The notes beneath the pieces were generated by a model. The model made no database searches and was not told the origin of the DNA. It saw nothing but the letters and a program-made list of their open reading frames with translations. Shown here piece after piece: positions 46,269 through 58,500 of a stretch of 64,000 nt of DNA; position 1 is the first letter of the stretch; the number at the start of each line of letters is the position of its first letter. The position numbers and the translations under genes were made by a program. Source of the stretch: Pseudeuparius sepicola (Eukaryota; Arthropoda; Insecta; Coleoptera; Anthribidae); contig OY987305.1 of the NCBI GenBank assembly GCA_963920635.1, positions 1,622,001 to 1,686,000 of the forward strand, in the 5' to 3' direction.

Positions 46269-48955
46269 TAACACTTTTAGATTCTGAAAATATGTACCAC
46301 ATAAGAAATTATTGTTAATGTTAATACCATGAACACGAATTTTTCTTCTGTATGACACACGACAAGGACTTCTCACTCCTCAGGTGTCACCATATTGTAA
46401 TTTAATACAACATATTTGTAAAAAGTGTAGAACAGAAATAAATAAATAAATAAATCTCTAAAAATAGCCACACAACGAATATTTTGAATCTGTGAAAATA
46501 AATTACCAAAAAGTATCTATTCTTTAAGGGCTTTCCAAACATGTAATAAAATATAGGGTGTTCCTTTTAAAATTAGCGAGTAAACTTTGTGATTTGCGTA
46601 AGTAAGTCGCCCGGTATGTTCCTCTCAATATCGGTCAAAAATTGTTAACTAGGCGTAACAGGCAATCTCCAGTCCAAGTTATAGCCCAAAATCTTGTTTT
46701 GTTTTTGAGTAATACATTTCCAAAAGTGGCCCATTTTTTCGTTTAAATTTAAAATAACTCCCTAACCTGTAAATATAGAACCTTAATATCCTGTACCAAA
46801 AAGAACATACTCTTTAAGGGCTTTCTAAAAATGTAACAAAAAACATAACTTTGGATCGCCACTACCTATTGGATCACCCTGTATATTGAAAAATATTTTC
46901 GGAATGCAGTACTCATGTTTCTCTACAAGTTTTATCTATACTTTTTTTTCTAGCATTAACAATGTAGATGATATAGACCACCGCGTCACAATGTAAATAT
47001 TATATTATGTATTTAACCATGATTCTATTAGCTTAGAAAAGAAAATGTTCACCACTGTGTTAGAGAAAAATATAAAATACGCCGGAGTCACGCACTTAGG
47101 TAATGGTAATATATTTGCAGCCATGCTAATTAAACTAGTACGAGTTATAATGTTAATTTATTAACATCCGTATACGCGCCGACCAAATCAATGAATTTAA
47201 CTGTACTGTTTGTTACATCTGGAGCTCTGAAACTACACGGATGAACTGAACTGATTCAATATTCCATATGATACTTTTCGGGGCACATTTAAGCTCGTTT
47301 TTTGTTAATTTCAACGCTGTTATCCTACGCATATTTTGCGTTCTTTGTTAACGGATGTTTTGGGTACATTTAAATATTACATTCAGGCGTAAATTTTGTA
47401 TAAACCCGAAGGTTTTTATCGAGCAAGAAGAATAATTTTCATGTAAAAAGCGAACTGTGGTCGATTCTCCACAAAAATGTTCGCGTGACGTCCGACGCCG
47501 ATGACATTTCGTTACAGGATGAATCTAATTTTTCACCGATCACGTCGTGTGATTACGCACAAAACAGGTTGTCTTGGCGATGTCGGACAATCAACCGTGT
47601 AATCTTGTTTCAAAGGAATGCGCCCTTCTGCTTCTTTCTACATTTTATTAGACGTAGTACGTTATTTATTATAAAAACGAACGTCTGAAAATTGAAAATT
47701 ACAGCTTGGAGAAATGTATGAAAGAGACGCATCAAACGCGAGCTGAATTTATTAGATTTCACCTATAAAACGCGACAAACAAGTTGCGTTTTAATTGAAT
47801 CGCAGTTGCCTTTCGTTGCGAGGAAAGCCGTTTTCAATATTGTCTGAGAATAAACAGACGGGTTTATTTTTAGATATATTAATTTCATTGCACTGCATTT
47901 GACTGATTTGGCACTTGGCGTTCGATACTCCTACAGCAAAATAAACACATTCTGCTCTATGCAACAGCACCAGTTATACAGGCCGATTTGTTTTTTAGTC
48001 GAAAAACTTCCCGATTTATATGGTGGATTAGTAGAAAAAAAAAATTTCATTTTTACTTAATTTTTTTAGGTACCTTTACCATACCCATTTGTAATAAAGT
48101 TTCTAGAATTTTTATTGTTCGATATTTTTTAATAAAACTTGGTACTAACACGTTTTAAGGGATGCCCAATCCAGTGGCGTAGTCGGATTTTTTATATAAA
48201 TACGCCCGATATGATTTTTCCAATTTTGACCAAAAATTTATGTCATAGTAGGCCTTGGTTTTTTAAAGTAAAATGTGTCGATTTGCCCTAAAGTACAGTT
48301 TTTAGTGAAAAAAAAACTCGATCATAATCGGATGACAAATATAAATTTTGTGGGGATATTCCTTTTTGAGGTGGGCCACACTGTATATGCTAGTGACATG
48401 TCACTCACCCTAGCCGTTTTATAGCCGCGCCAAATTCGCTGTTTCTTGTTTGCTTTTGTTTCGATAAGAGTTCTGCAGTTTTCAACTTTTCGAATGTTCG
48501 AAAAGTTGTCGATAATACCTAACAATCAATCCACAATACCGAGCGACACCTATCACGGCCAGAAATTAGTTATTGACGAATTTATGACTCTCGCGAGGCG
48601 GCTCCGTAGTTTAAGCAATGTCAATTTCGAGTTTGCCACCGGTAAAATAGTAATCGCCCTTTGAAAGGTCGACCTGCATAAATTTTCGGAAAACTTCGTT
48701 GGCAGGTTAAGTTCTAGGGAGAATTTTCTTTAGTTAAATCGAGTTACCTAATGTCGCTCGACTACCATGTTAACGGTAATTAAATTAGCTTACAATTCGG
48801 TCAGTAAACGATTAATTATTACCAAATGATTTTCAAAAATAATTGTTGAAGACTGCCTATTTGTAGACTAGCGTACGTTCGAAAGGTCGCTGCGACCACT
48901 CGATGTTTTACCTCGTTTCCAACGAATTTACTAACCAAAATGCGCTGCGATGCGT
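46269..48955. other. unannotated interval upstream of plexin
   Basis: It contains a possible short element (46556-46881, TAGGGTGTTCC to ATCACCCTG, with poorly matching ends) and a solo GGGCCACACTGTA end near 48377. No supported gene. A 5' noncoding plexin exon or promoter could lie here, but I cannot point to one. Confidence 0.35.
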
Positions 48956-48969
48956 TTCACTGGTTATTT

Positions 48970-49140
48970 GGCCCCTTTCTGGCCCAACGACCGATCGCAG
49001 CGGCCCTTTCTGGCCCAACGACCATTCGCGGCTATATTTTCTGGCCCAACGACAGAGTCGCAGCGACCCTTTCTGGCCCAACGATCGTTCGCGGCGATCA
49101 TTTCTGGCCCAACGACCGGCCGCAGCGAATTCTTCCGGCT
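48970..49140 (+). repeat. ~31-bp minisatellite upstream of plexin exon 1
   Basis: Five units of CTTTCTGGCCCAACGACC followed by a CGCAGCG-type segment, ending about 130 bp before the coding-exon acceptor. Long open frames cross it on both strands because the unit length lacks stops. They are not genes. Confidence 0.8.
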
Positions 49141-49230
49141 CAGCTGCCGATCGTTGCGACCATTTGATGCCCCCCCTCCGTTTTCGACGTATTTTCTTTC
49201 CTTGCGTTAACGCCCGTTTTCTGTTTTCAG

Positions 49231-49306
49231 TGATGGTCGGGCGGGGCGTATCGGCGACAGGGCGCCGGTGGTGGCCGTCGTGTTGGCGGCGGGCCGTGGG
49301 CCGGCG
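49231..49306 (+). promoter_or_regulatory. plexin 5' UTR portion of first coding exon (candidate acceptor at 49229-49230)
   Basis: TTTCTGTTTTCAG at 49218-49230 is a strong acceptor match, so the first coding exon may begin at 49231 after an unseen upstream exon. The frame stays open upstream of the ATG at 49307, with no in-frame stop between the acceptor and that ATG. A longer N-terminus encoded by an upstream exon therefore cannot be excluded. Confidence 0.45.
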
Positions 49307-49517
49307 ATGGTAGACGCGGCCGGCGGCCGGTGGCCGCTGGCGCCGCTGCCGCTGCTCGGCCTGCTGCTGGCGGCGGTGGTCGCTGCGGCCGGCGGGCCAG
49401 CGGCCGTCCAGCCGCAGCAGCAGCCGCCGCCGGAGATGTACCCGCGGCCCGGGGACCCGCCGCTGCGGCTCGCTCACATGGCGGTCGACGGGAGCACCGG
49501 CAGGGTCTATCTCGGAG
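49307..49517 (+). CDS. plexin B exon 1
   Basis: Codes residues 1-70 plus one base. It starts [20 protein letters not shown], a signal peptide with a Leu/Ala core, then a Pro/Gln-rich linker, then the beginning of Sema ([16 protein letters not shown]). Extremely GC-rich. Donor GGAG|GTAAGC, phase 1; joining to exon 2 restores GGVNR, a conserved plexin strand. The GTG at 49268 is in frame, but eukaryotic initiation favours the ATG at 49307. Confidence 0.88.
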
Positions 49518-52500
49518 GTAAGCGGACCGCTGGGACCGGGGACTAACGGCCGAAGATGCCGCTGGGACCGGGGACTAACGACCGAGAGGGTCGATGGGAC
49601 CGGGGATCAGCGACCTCGGGGATCAACGACCGAACATGCGAAACGGGGTGTACAGGTCTAATTTTATCGGTGTGACCATTGGTATTTATTCCATAGAATC
49701 CGAAAAAAAACATGGTCAAATTCGAGTTGGAAAATTGCCGGGCAATTAAAACTAAAAATGAATTAGTAGATTTGTAATTTTTTGCATTTTTTTTGTGAAA
49801 ATAAAATTATTATGTAGTGGAAAACTAAATTCTCGCCTACTTATTAATTTTACTTGTAACCACATGTTTTGAAAGTGTGCGCCATTTTGTCTTTTTATTT
49901 TAAATGATTAATTTTTAGTGTTATACATCTTGCTATTTCGTGGGATTAAAGACACTGTAACTAATGCGATGGACCTAAATTGAGCTAATATTATAAATCT
50001 GTCTGTAAATCTATAATACAGACAAATTGAACCTCATTATTCTCCTGTTTTAATAACAACGCCTTAGTCGTTTATTTTAGTGTAAGCCTAGTTATTTTGC
50101 ATTTGTTGTCTTAGCTCTTACATTCTAACTGATTTAGGTATATTTCTTTATAGCACAAACTAATCTTCTTTTCTAGGAGTGAACCGTTTGCTGCAACTAG
50201 ACTCCAACCTGAAGCTAGAAAAAGTTGTATCAACCGGTCCCAAAAACGACAGTCCTTTATGCCACGCTTCGGGTTGTATGGACCCGGAAATAGCTCTCTC
50301 GTTAACCGACAATTACAACAAAATTCTGCTTATCGAACCTAACAAACACATACTGATCTCATGTGGTTCCGTACAACAAGGCGCTTGTTACAAGCACAAT
50401 TTAAACGACATCAAAGCAAACCCGGAGTTCGTTGCCAGAAGTATAGCAGCCAATGACGCGAACGCTTCTACTTACGCGTTCATCGGTCCCAACAGTTACG
50501 GTGGTTGGGGAAAATCGAACATAATGTACGTCGGGACAACGTTCACAAACAACGGCGAGTATAGGCACGACGTTCCGGCCATAGCTAGTCGCGAGCTGCA
50601 AAATTTGGACTTGGCCGAATATTCGTTTAAACAGTCTATGCTGAACATAGACGTTAAGTATAGAGACCATTTTATCGTGCAATATGTTTACGGGTTCAAC
50701 GCCAGCGACTACGCTTATTTTTTGATAGTGCAGAAGCAGTCGCATCTTCCCGGTCAAGAAGAAGGTTACGTGTCTAGATTGGCGAGGATGTGCATCAGCG
50801 ACGCGAATTACGACAGTTACACTGAAACAACGTTGCAATGCGTTGACGGTGATCAAAAATATAACCTGGTGCAAGATGCTAAGATAACAACTGCTGGGGA
50901 GGAACTCGCGAACGCGTTAGGTATACAGGTGGCATCGCCGGTGTTGGTAGCAATCTTCAGACCTGCTCGAGGTATCACGAACGAACCTCAAAACCACTCG
51001 GCACTATGCTTGTACCCCCTGCGTGACATTGAGGGGAAATTCGTAGAAAACATTCACATGTGCTTCAACGGCAGCATCAAAGACCGCAACATGGGCTACG
51101 TTTCCGGACTCATCCTCGACGGTAAATGTCCCGAAAGCGGATCCGCAGGGAACATACACAATTTCTGCGACGTGGGCTTGAAAATAAGCGGGAAGTGGCC
51201 TATAACGGCGAATGCGGCCATCGTTTTCCCAAATACGTCGCTATCGGCAGTTGCGACAGCTTCTACCGGTAGACATGTGCTTGCTTTTCTCGGGACAACC
51301 GACGGGCGGATCAAAAAGGTTTTGGTTAACGGACCCGAACCTCCGGAATACGAAGAGGTCGTGGTTGACGACGGGAACACTATTTTGCCCGATACCACCC
51401 TGTCGCCCAGTGGGAAACATCTGTACATTCTGTCAACTTCGAAGGTAAAAATTATAGCTTTTTAGCAAAGAGTCTGTTGGTAGAGCTATATTTTTTCTAG
51501 GTTACCAAAATCAACGTCGAGCACTGCAGCACGTACATCAACTGTTCTGCTTGTTTGGAATCGAAAGATCCATATTGCGGATGGTGTTCTCTGGAGAAAA
51601 AGTAAGAAAAATAAAATACTCTGATGAAAAAATGTCAAAATTTTATTTTGGTTTCTGCATACGCATATACAGTTTCAAGCTTCGGTAATTCAAATCTATT
51701 GTTAATGTTGGGAGAAGAACGAGGATAAGTAATCTTAGGAAAACTTATGGAATTCACAAGAAATCTTATGATATTGTCAAGTCTCGATTTCCTATAAAAT
51801 GTTAGGCAATTTTTATGGAAAAAATCTTGGACATTTAATGGAAGCTCGTGGAATTCTCAAGAAATTTTAGGAATTCTTATGTAATCAAGAAGTCTTATGG
51901 AATTCCAAGAAATTTCGGTCAAGAAATTTTGTGTACCTAATTCTCAAGTAATCTTAAGAAATCCCATGGAATATCCAAAACATTAGGAACTCTCATGAAA
52001 TTCCCAAGAAATCTTATGAAATTCTTAAGAAATCTCATGAAATTCCATGAAATCTCGGAATTTCCAACAAATTGCAAATCTCAAGGAATTCCCAAGAAAT
52101 CACATGAAATTCACAAGAAACTTTCAAGGAATCTTAAGAATCTCAAAAAAATTAAGAAATCTTATGAAATTTCCAAGAAATCTTATAAAATTAAATCTGG
52201 TGGAATTCCAAGAAATCTCGGAATTCCTAAGAAATTGCAAATCACATCGAATTCCTAAGAAATGTTATGGAAAAAATATTAGGAAATTTTACAGAAGCTT
52301 ATGGAATTCCCAAGAAATTTTTGGAATTATTATGTTGTTATGAAATTCTTAAGAAATCTTATGGAACACCAAGAAATCTCGGAACTCCCAAGAAATTGCA
52401 AATCTCATGGGATTCCCAAATAAAAAGAATTCCCAAGAAATCACATGAAATTCACAAGAAATCTTAAGAAATTTTCAAGGAGTCTGAAGAAATTTTATGA

Positions 52501-55500
52501 AATTCTCAAGAAATCTTACTAAATCTTACGGAATTCCCATATAATCTTAGTAAATATCAAGATATTTCCAAGAAATTACATGAAATGCACATGAAGTCTT
52601 ACGAAATTTTCAAGGAATCTTAAGAGATCTCCTGGAATTCCCAAAGAATTAGGAAATCTTATTAAATTTCCAATAAATCTGATGAAATTCCCAAGTAATT
52701 TTATGGAATTTCCAAAAAATCTACATGAAATTCACAAGAAATCTTAGTAATTTTGACACTTTTTCACCAGTTTTCTACCAGCAGGAATTTGGAATGGCTA
52801 TGGGGCCTCCTTTATCACCATTCATAAGCAATTTATTCATGGAAGATTTTGAACAAAATGAATTGACTAGATATGTTCACCAACCTAATGTTTGGTGGAG
52901 ATATGTAGATGACATATTTATTATATGGGAACATGGAGTAGATGATTTAAATTCATTATTAAATTTTCTAAACTCAACAAGAATACCTTAGAAATTGAAA
53001 ATAATAATCAATTACCTTTCTTAGATGTTTCTATACTAAAATCAGATAGTATAGAAACTAGTGTATATATCTCCATTTCAACTCCAATCATCATATTAGT
53101 GTCAAAAAAGGAGTAATTAAAAGTTTGTATGACAGGGCTAGAACGATTTGTTCTAATAACACAAAATTTGAGGAGGAAATTAAACATATAAAATATGTTC
53201 TTGAGAAGAATAGTTATCCTATTGAATTTGTTGAGCAAGTTTTTCAGGATTGCCAACAAAATAACAGTGCTAATAGAATTAGTGAAATAAATCTGGTGGA
53301 CCGACCAGTAAATTTAATTATTCCTTATATTCCTGGACTATCAGATAAGCTAAAACGCATAGGCAATCGTTTTAAAACCAAAAATACATTAAGATCGATG
53401 CTAGTTCAAACGAAACCATTTAATGGAGGTACAAAGTTCAAAAAATTGCATTTATAAAATTCCTTGTGAATGTGGAAAGTTCTATGTTGGGGAGACTTGT
53501 AGGCCATTTAACGTTCGTTTAAAAGAACATAAAAATTATATCAGGCAAAATCAAATTTCTAAGTCGAAAATATGTGAACATTCTTCATAGGATATTGTGG
53601 GATAGGTCCAAACCAATTCTCAAAGAAGAAGTAGGAAATAGACGAAAAATTAAAGAATCTGCATTTATTCTAGGAAATACGGACAACTGTGTTGCTGAAT
53701 GTTCAGTGGAATTCAGTAAAATATTATTGCCACTTATTCAAAGAGAAGTTAGTATAGATAATTAGATAGAACACAGGGTACAATATCAGGCAGGTGGCTA
53801 GGCTATTGTTTCTGTTGTCATGACATTTTAACCTGAAATTTATTAATCTGTCACTTCACTTTGACGTGGCATGATCTTTGAGAAAGGAGGAAGATTTATT
53901 CTCCGAAAGCTCAGAAAACAAATTTGTTGAAGTTATTTTTTGAGTTACACGTTTAAAGTTTCGTTCATTCACTGTTAAGAATTTATGAATTTTCCAGGCG
54001 ACTTGAAAAAGTTGTCTTTCGATCAGTTAAATGGATCTGTTTGCGCCACAAATAAATTTTAGAAAATATCTTAACATGTATTCTACGCTATTTTTTTTTG
54101 TGTTTTCTTAGATGTACCATCCGGAGTGCGTGCCAACAAGCCTCCCACAGTGCCCCACGTTGGCTGTCGCTCGGCACCGGCCAGCAGTGCATCGACTTCG
54201 AAATGGTCCAACCGGAACGCATCCCCATCAACCAAATGACGACCGTCCGTCTAACCATAAGAACGTTGCCGGAACTGCCGCACGGCGCGAAGTACAAGTG
54301 CGTGTTCGGCGAGACGGACCCGATAGACGCCCAAGTGACAGAGTTCGGACTGTCGTGCCCCACCCCGAGAATGTCGAAGCGGCCCGCGATACCGTACGGG
54401 ATGGATCACGTGTTGGTGCCTTTGAGCGTGCGCTCGTCGGAGACGAACAAGGATTTCGTGTCGAGGAATTTCGCGTACTACGACTGTGATAGGCATACGA
54501 CGTGCGGGCAGTGCGTGAAGTCCAAGTGGGCTTGCAACTGGTGCGTTTACGAGAATAAGTGTACGGACAACACTTCGGTGTGTCAGAGGAGTATTATCAG
54601 CGGAGAAAACGTACGTAAAACACTATTTTAGATCTTTACAATCGGAGGGGGTAAACTGCAGAAGGAATTCGGTACCATAAGTAAATCTTTTGAAATTCCT
54701 TAGAAATCTTACTAAATCTTATGGAATTCCCAAGAAATCTTAGTAAATCTTATGGAATCCCTAAGAAACTTTTTGGATGTCACAAGAAATCAGAGGAAAT
54801 CTTATGGAATTCCCAAGAAATCTTAGTAAATCTTAAGACAATGTTTAGAAATCTCCTGAAATCTTATAGAATTCCTAATAAGTCTTATGGAAATCACAAG
54901 AAATCGTAGAAAATTTTAACGGAATTCCCAATAAACCTTAGTAAACTTATGAAATTCCTTAGAAATCCTCCAAAATCTTTTGACATCTATACTAATATTA
55001 CAAAGAGAAAAGATTTGTATTTTTGTTTGTAATGAATAAACTCAAAACTACTGGACCAATTTTAAAAATTCATTCACTAATAGAATGCTACATTATCACT
55101 GAGTAACGTAGGCTATATTGTTAATCGAGTTAAATTAGGGATATAAATAAATGTTTACCCCTGCGAAGCTGGGAGAGGCCCCTATTAGTTCCTAATAAAT
55201 CACAAGAAATGTTATGGAATTCCCAAGAAATCTTAGTAAATCTTATGGAATTTCCTAGAAATCTTTGGAAATCTTATATAACATCTAAGAAATCTCATAG
55301 AATTCCCAATAAATATTAAATCTCATGGAGCTTCCAAGAAATCTTATGTAATCTCCAAGAAATCTTAGGAAACCTCATAAAATTCCCAATAAATCATAAT
55401 TGCTTAATCTTAATTAATGGTATTCCTAAGAAATCTTAGGAAACTTATAGAATTCTAGCTGTGGTTTACCCCTTGTACTTTACCCTTATTATATACTTTT

Positions 55501-58500
55501 ATTAGATTTTATTTGTGTACACAATATTATCTTTTTAAAGCGCCAACTGTGATAGAAGCTTTATAGTATAAGCGAGATACACGTTGTTAAAGTTTTGATT
55601 AGAGTATTTTATAATGTGTTGCGAATATTTAGTTTAATGCAAAATTATACACAAAGTGGTCTTGCTCTTTTATGCTTTATTTTCACATGTTGTGAGGAAG
55701 CTATTACTTCAAGTAAGTAAATTAAGTTACTACATTAGATGCTTAAATGGCACTTATTTCAAATAAGTAACTTAATTGAAACTAGCTTTTTCTCATAAGT
55801 TTCATTTCATTCAAAATTGGTTAGTTTTTCCTCGTACATTTAAATAAAGTATAAAAAAGCCAGATTGGTTAACGAAATGTCCTTTTTGGATCAAACAAAA
55901 TATTCGCCACAAAATCATATGATATAGAACTCTCTTAAAACAGAATTAAAACTAGAATGCCGTAAAACATTCTAAATATAAAAAATAGATTGCATTGGAT
56001 GTGTGTGATGAAATAATCCCAATTTTAGAATCCGACTAGACTGCAGAGCCACGGTTTCTCGTACTGCCCCCAATTCAAGACGCGTAATGTGATATTACTT
56101 CCTAACAATGTCCTAAAGGAAATAGTATTCGAGGTGAAAAATTTGCCTCAACCTCAAGCCGGCCACACGGGCTTTCAGTGTATTATATTCATAGAAGGTG
56201 CCACCATGCTTGTCCCAGCTAGGGTCGACGCTAACAAATACATAGTTTGTGATAAAACGACAGTAAGCCGTCCATCTTTAACGTTATGTCTTTTGCTAAC
56301 GGTAATATCTTTTTAGTACTCATATGAAGCGAATGAGGGTCAATATGAGGCAAGCGTGAGGGTTGTGTGGAACAGAAGCCACCATATAGACTCCATAAAC
56401 GTTACTCTGTACAAATGTGATATTCTTGGTTCTCATAGAGAACACCCCGACTGTTCTTTGTGTGTAACACGGAACCCAAAGTATCAGTGCACGTGGTGCG
56501 GCAGTTCGTGTCAATACAAGGGTAGCTGTCAACATATACCTCATACAGAATGTCCTAGACCCAGGATAGATATGATCAAACCTCTCAGCGGTCCCATAGA
56601 AGGCGGCACTCTAGTGACTATCGAAGGCAGCAACCTCGGCCTCAAAAAACAAGATGTCCAGGGCAAAATACGAGTGGGAGACGTAGCTTGTGAACTCGTT
56701 AATTACGAGGTATCCGTGAGGATACAGTGTGTTACCGGACCGTCTAAAAAAGAACACACCGTTCCTATCGTAGTAGGCAATGAAGCAGGTTTCACGAAAT
56801 CGTCTGTCGAATTTAGTTATAAAGACATAAGGTTGAACGGGATATTCCCTCCTATGGGTCCTCAATCCGGGGGTACCTTACTAGCGATATCGGGGCAATA
56901 TTTAAACATCGGATCCGAAATAACAGCCTACCTAGACGATTACGTGTGTCAAGTCAACATGACGCAAGCATCGAGAGAGAGACTGACCTGCATAACGTCG
57001 AGAGCATCTCGTCCAGTAAACATCGCTAAGATAACTTTAAGTATCGATGGTGCTAATCGAACACTAGAAGGCAATCCGTTTAACTACACTCAAGATCCTT
57101 CGATAAGGGAAATAAAGCCTTTGAATAGTTTCGTTTCGGGCGGGAAGATGATTTTTGTTTATGGCACGAATTTCGACAGCATACAAAAACCCGAAATGGA
57201 GGTTTCTACCCTGAACAAACCACACAATACGATAAACAGGACCATGTGTACGGTTCTTAATGCTGGATCGATGGAATGCCCCAGTCCTGGAATTAATGGA
57301 CACTACTTATCTCATAGCAGTTATAGGAATGGACGGTCTTTAAGGAAATCAGCTGCATTATTGGTTAGTTCAAACATTATTTGAAGTGATCAATAGTTTG
57401 TCAGTTGTCAAAAAGAGTGTTTTTAATTAAATTACTTATTTAAATTACTTACTTGAAGTAAGTAACTTAATTAAATTATTTACTTAGAATAAGTAACTTA
57501 ATTAAATTACTTACTTGAAGTAAACAACTTAATTGAATTACTTACACAATTAAAAACTATCATTTTCTCACAACTAGCAACATTTGTGTGAAAATATAGC
57601 GTGAAAAAGGCAGAATAATGGACGATACGTCATTTTGCACGCTTCATGGTTTGACAGAACACTATTAATTACTTACCATATATTTTTTTAGAATGAAGAA
57701 CCTAAACTACAACTTAGGATTGGTTTCATCATGGATAATGTGGAATCTGTCAGAAAACTCGATAAACACGTTCCAAAATTAAGTTACATAATAACGTACG
57801 AGGAAGATCCGAAATATTACCAGTTTCCACATCAGGTGAAATCGTATAAGGGTGACACATTAGTTATTGAAGGTGAAAATTTGAATTCCGCAAGTGATGA
57901 GGCCGACGTGGTGGTAACTATAGGGAGAAAACCGTGTAACGTCACTAGTTTGGCTATGAGCCAGCTAGTTTGTTCACCGCCCGAACAACAACCGTTAGGA
58001 ACTGACGAAAATGGAATTGAGGTATGTTCCCATGTCCCAAATTAGATCCTTGGGTGATGTTTTGTTACTTTTCAGACGGATACAAATTTGCCATTGGTCG
58101 TGGTGAGAGTGGGAAGGAGCCTGCGATTCTCTATAGGTTATTTGAAATACGACATATTCAAATCGTTTGCTTTTCCGCCAGAGGCGATAATTATGATAGC
58201 AGTCGGGGTTATACTGTTTGTGCTGTTTTTCGTCGCAGTCCTATTTGTGTACAGAAGAAAATCGACGCAAGCCGAGCGCGAATACAAAAGAATACAAATA
58301 CAGATGGATACACTGGAAAGCAACGTCAGATCTGAATGCAAGCTAGGTAATTAATTGGTTTAATGAAGCGTTATGTTTTTGCAACGTTTTCGTTTCGTAG
58401 CCTTCGCCGAGTTACAAACGGACATGACGGATCTGACTGCCGACTTAGAAAATTCGGGGATTCCTACTCTTGATCACACTAGTTATATTATGAAGGTTTT

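Larger units (their letters stand above)
52765..54068 (+). mobile_element. PLE2 copy D (in plexin intron 3)
   Basis: It holds more of the element than copy A: RT palm and thumb, the endonuclease and the tail. Same orientation as the gene. It ends at GCGCCACAAATAAATTTTAG, leaving the polypyrimidine tract and acceptor of exon 4 intact. Confidence 0.85.
51602..54111 (+). other. plexin intron 3 (satellite plus PLE2 copy D)
   Basis: At 2.5 kb, the largest plexin intron. About 1 kb of degenerate satellite (51735-52745) is followed within about 25 bp by a Penelope-like copy, which ends about 45 bp before the exon 4 acceptor. See separate entries. Confidence 0.85.
54611..56028 (+). other. plexin intron 4 (two satellite blocks and a foldback repeat)
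   Basis: Satellite at 54665-54970 and 55190-55455, then the TTACTTCAAGTAAGTAA-type foldback repeat around 55625-55800. No coding region. Confidence 0.8.

Noticed and set aside
49268..49306. GTG at 49268 as plexin start
   Set aside because: GTG is not a normal eukaryotic start, and an ATG with a good signal peptide lies in frame at 49307.
48908..49477. 189-codon open frame on the - strand and overlapping + frames
   Set aside because: They cross the 31-bp minisatellite and the antisense of plexin exon 1. Their length comes from GC-rich sequence lacking stops.
50401..50874. 157-codon frame antisense to the Sema exon
   Set aside because: Shadow of a strongly conserved coding exon; no motif.
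51995..52467. open frames rich in K, S, E, I and P
   Set aside because: Translations of satellite DNA.
54665..55455. regular ~31-bp repeats taken for a CRISPR array
   Set aside because: No unique spacers, degenerate units, eukaryotic intron.
56033..56038. second acceptor-like AG (ACTAG at 56034-56038) for plexin exon 5
   Set aside because: Using it would shift the frame relative to exon 4; the ATTTTAG acceptor ending at 56028 keeps phase 0.
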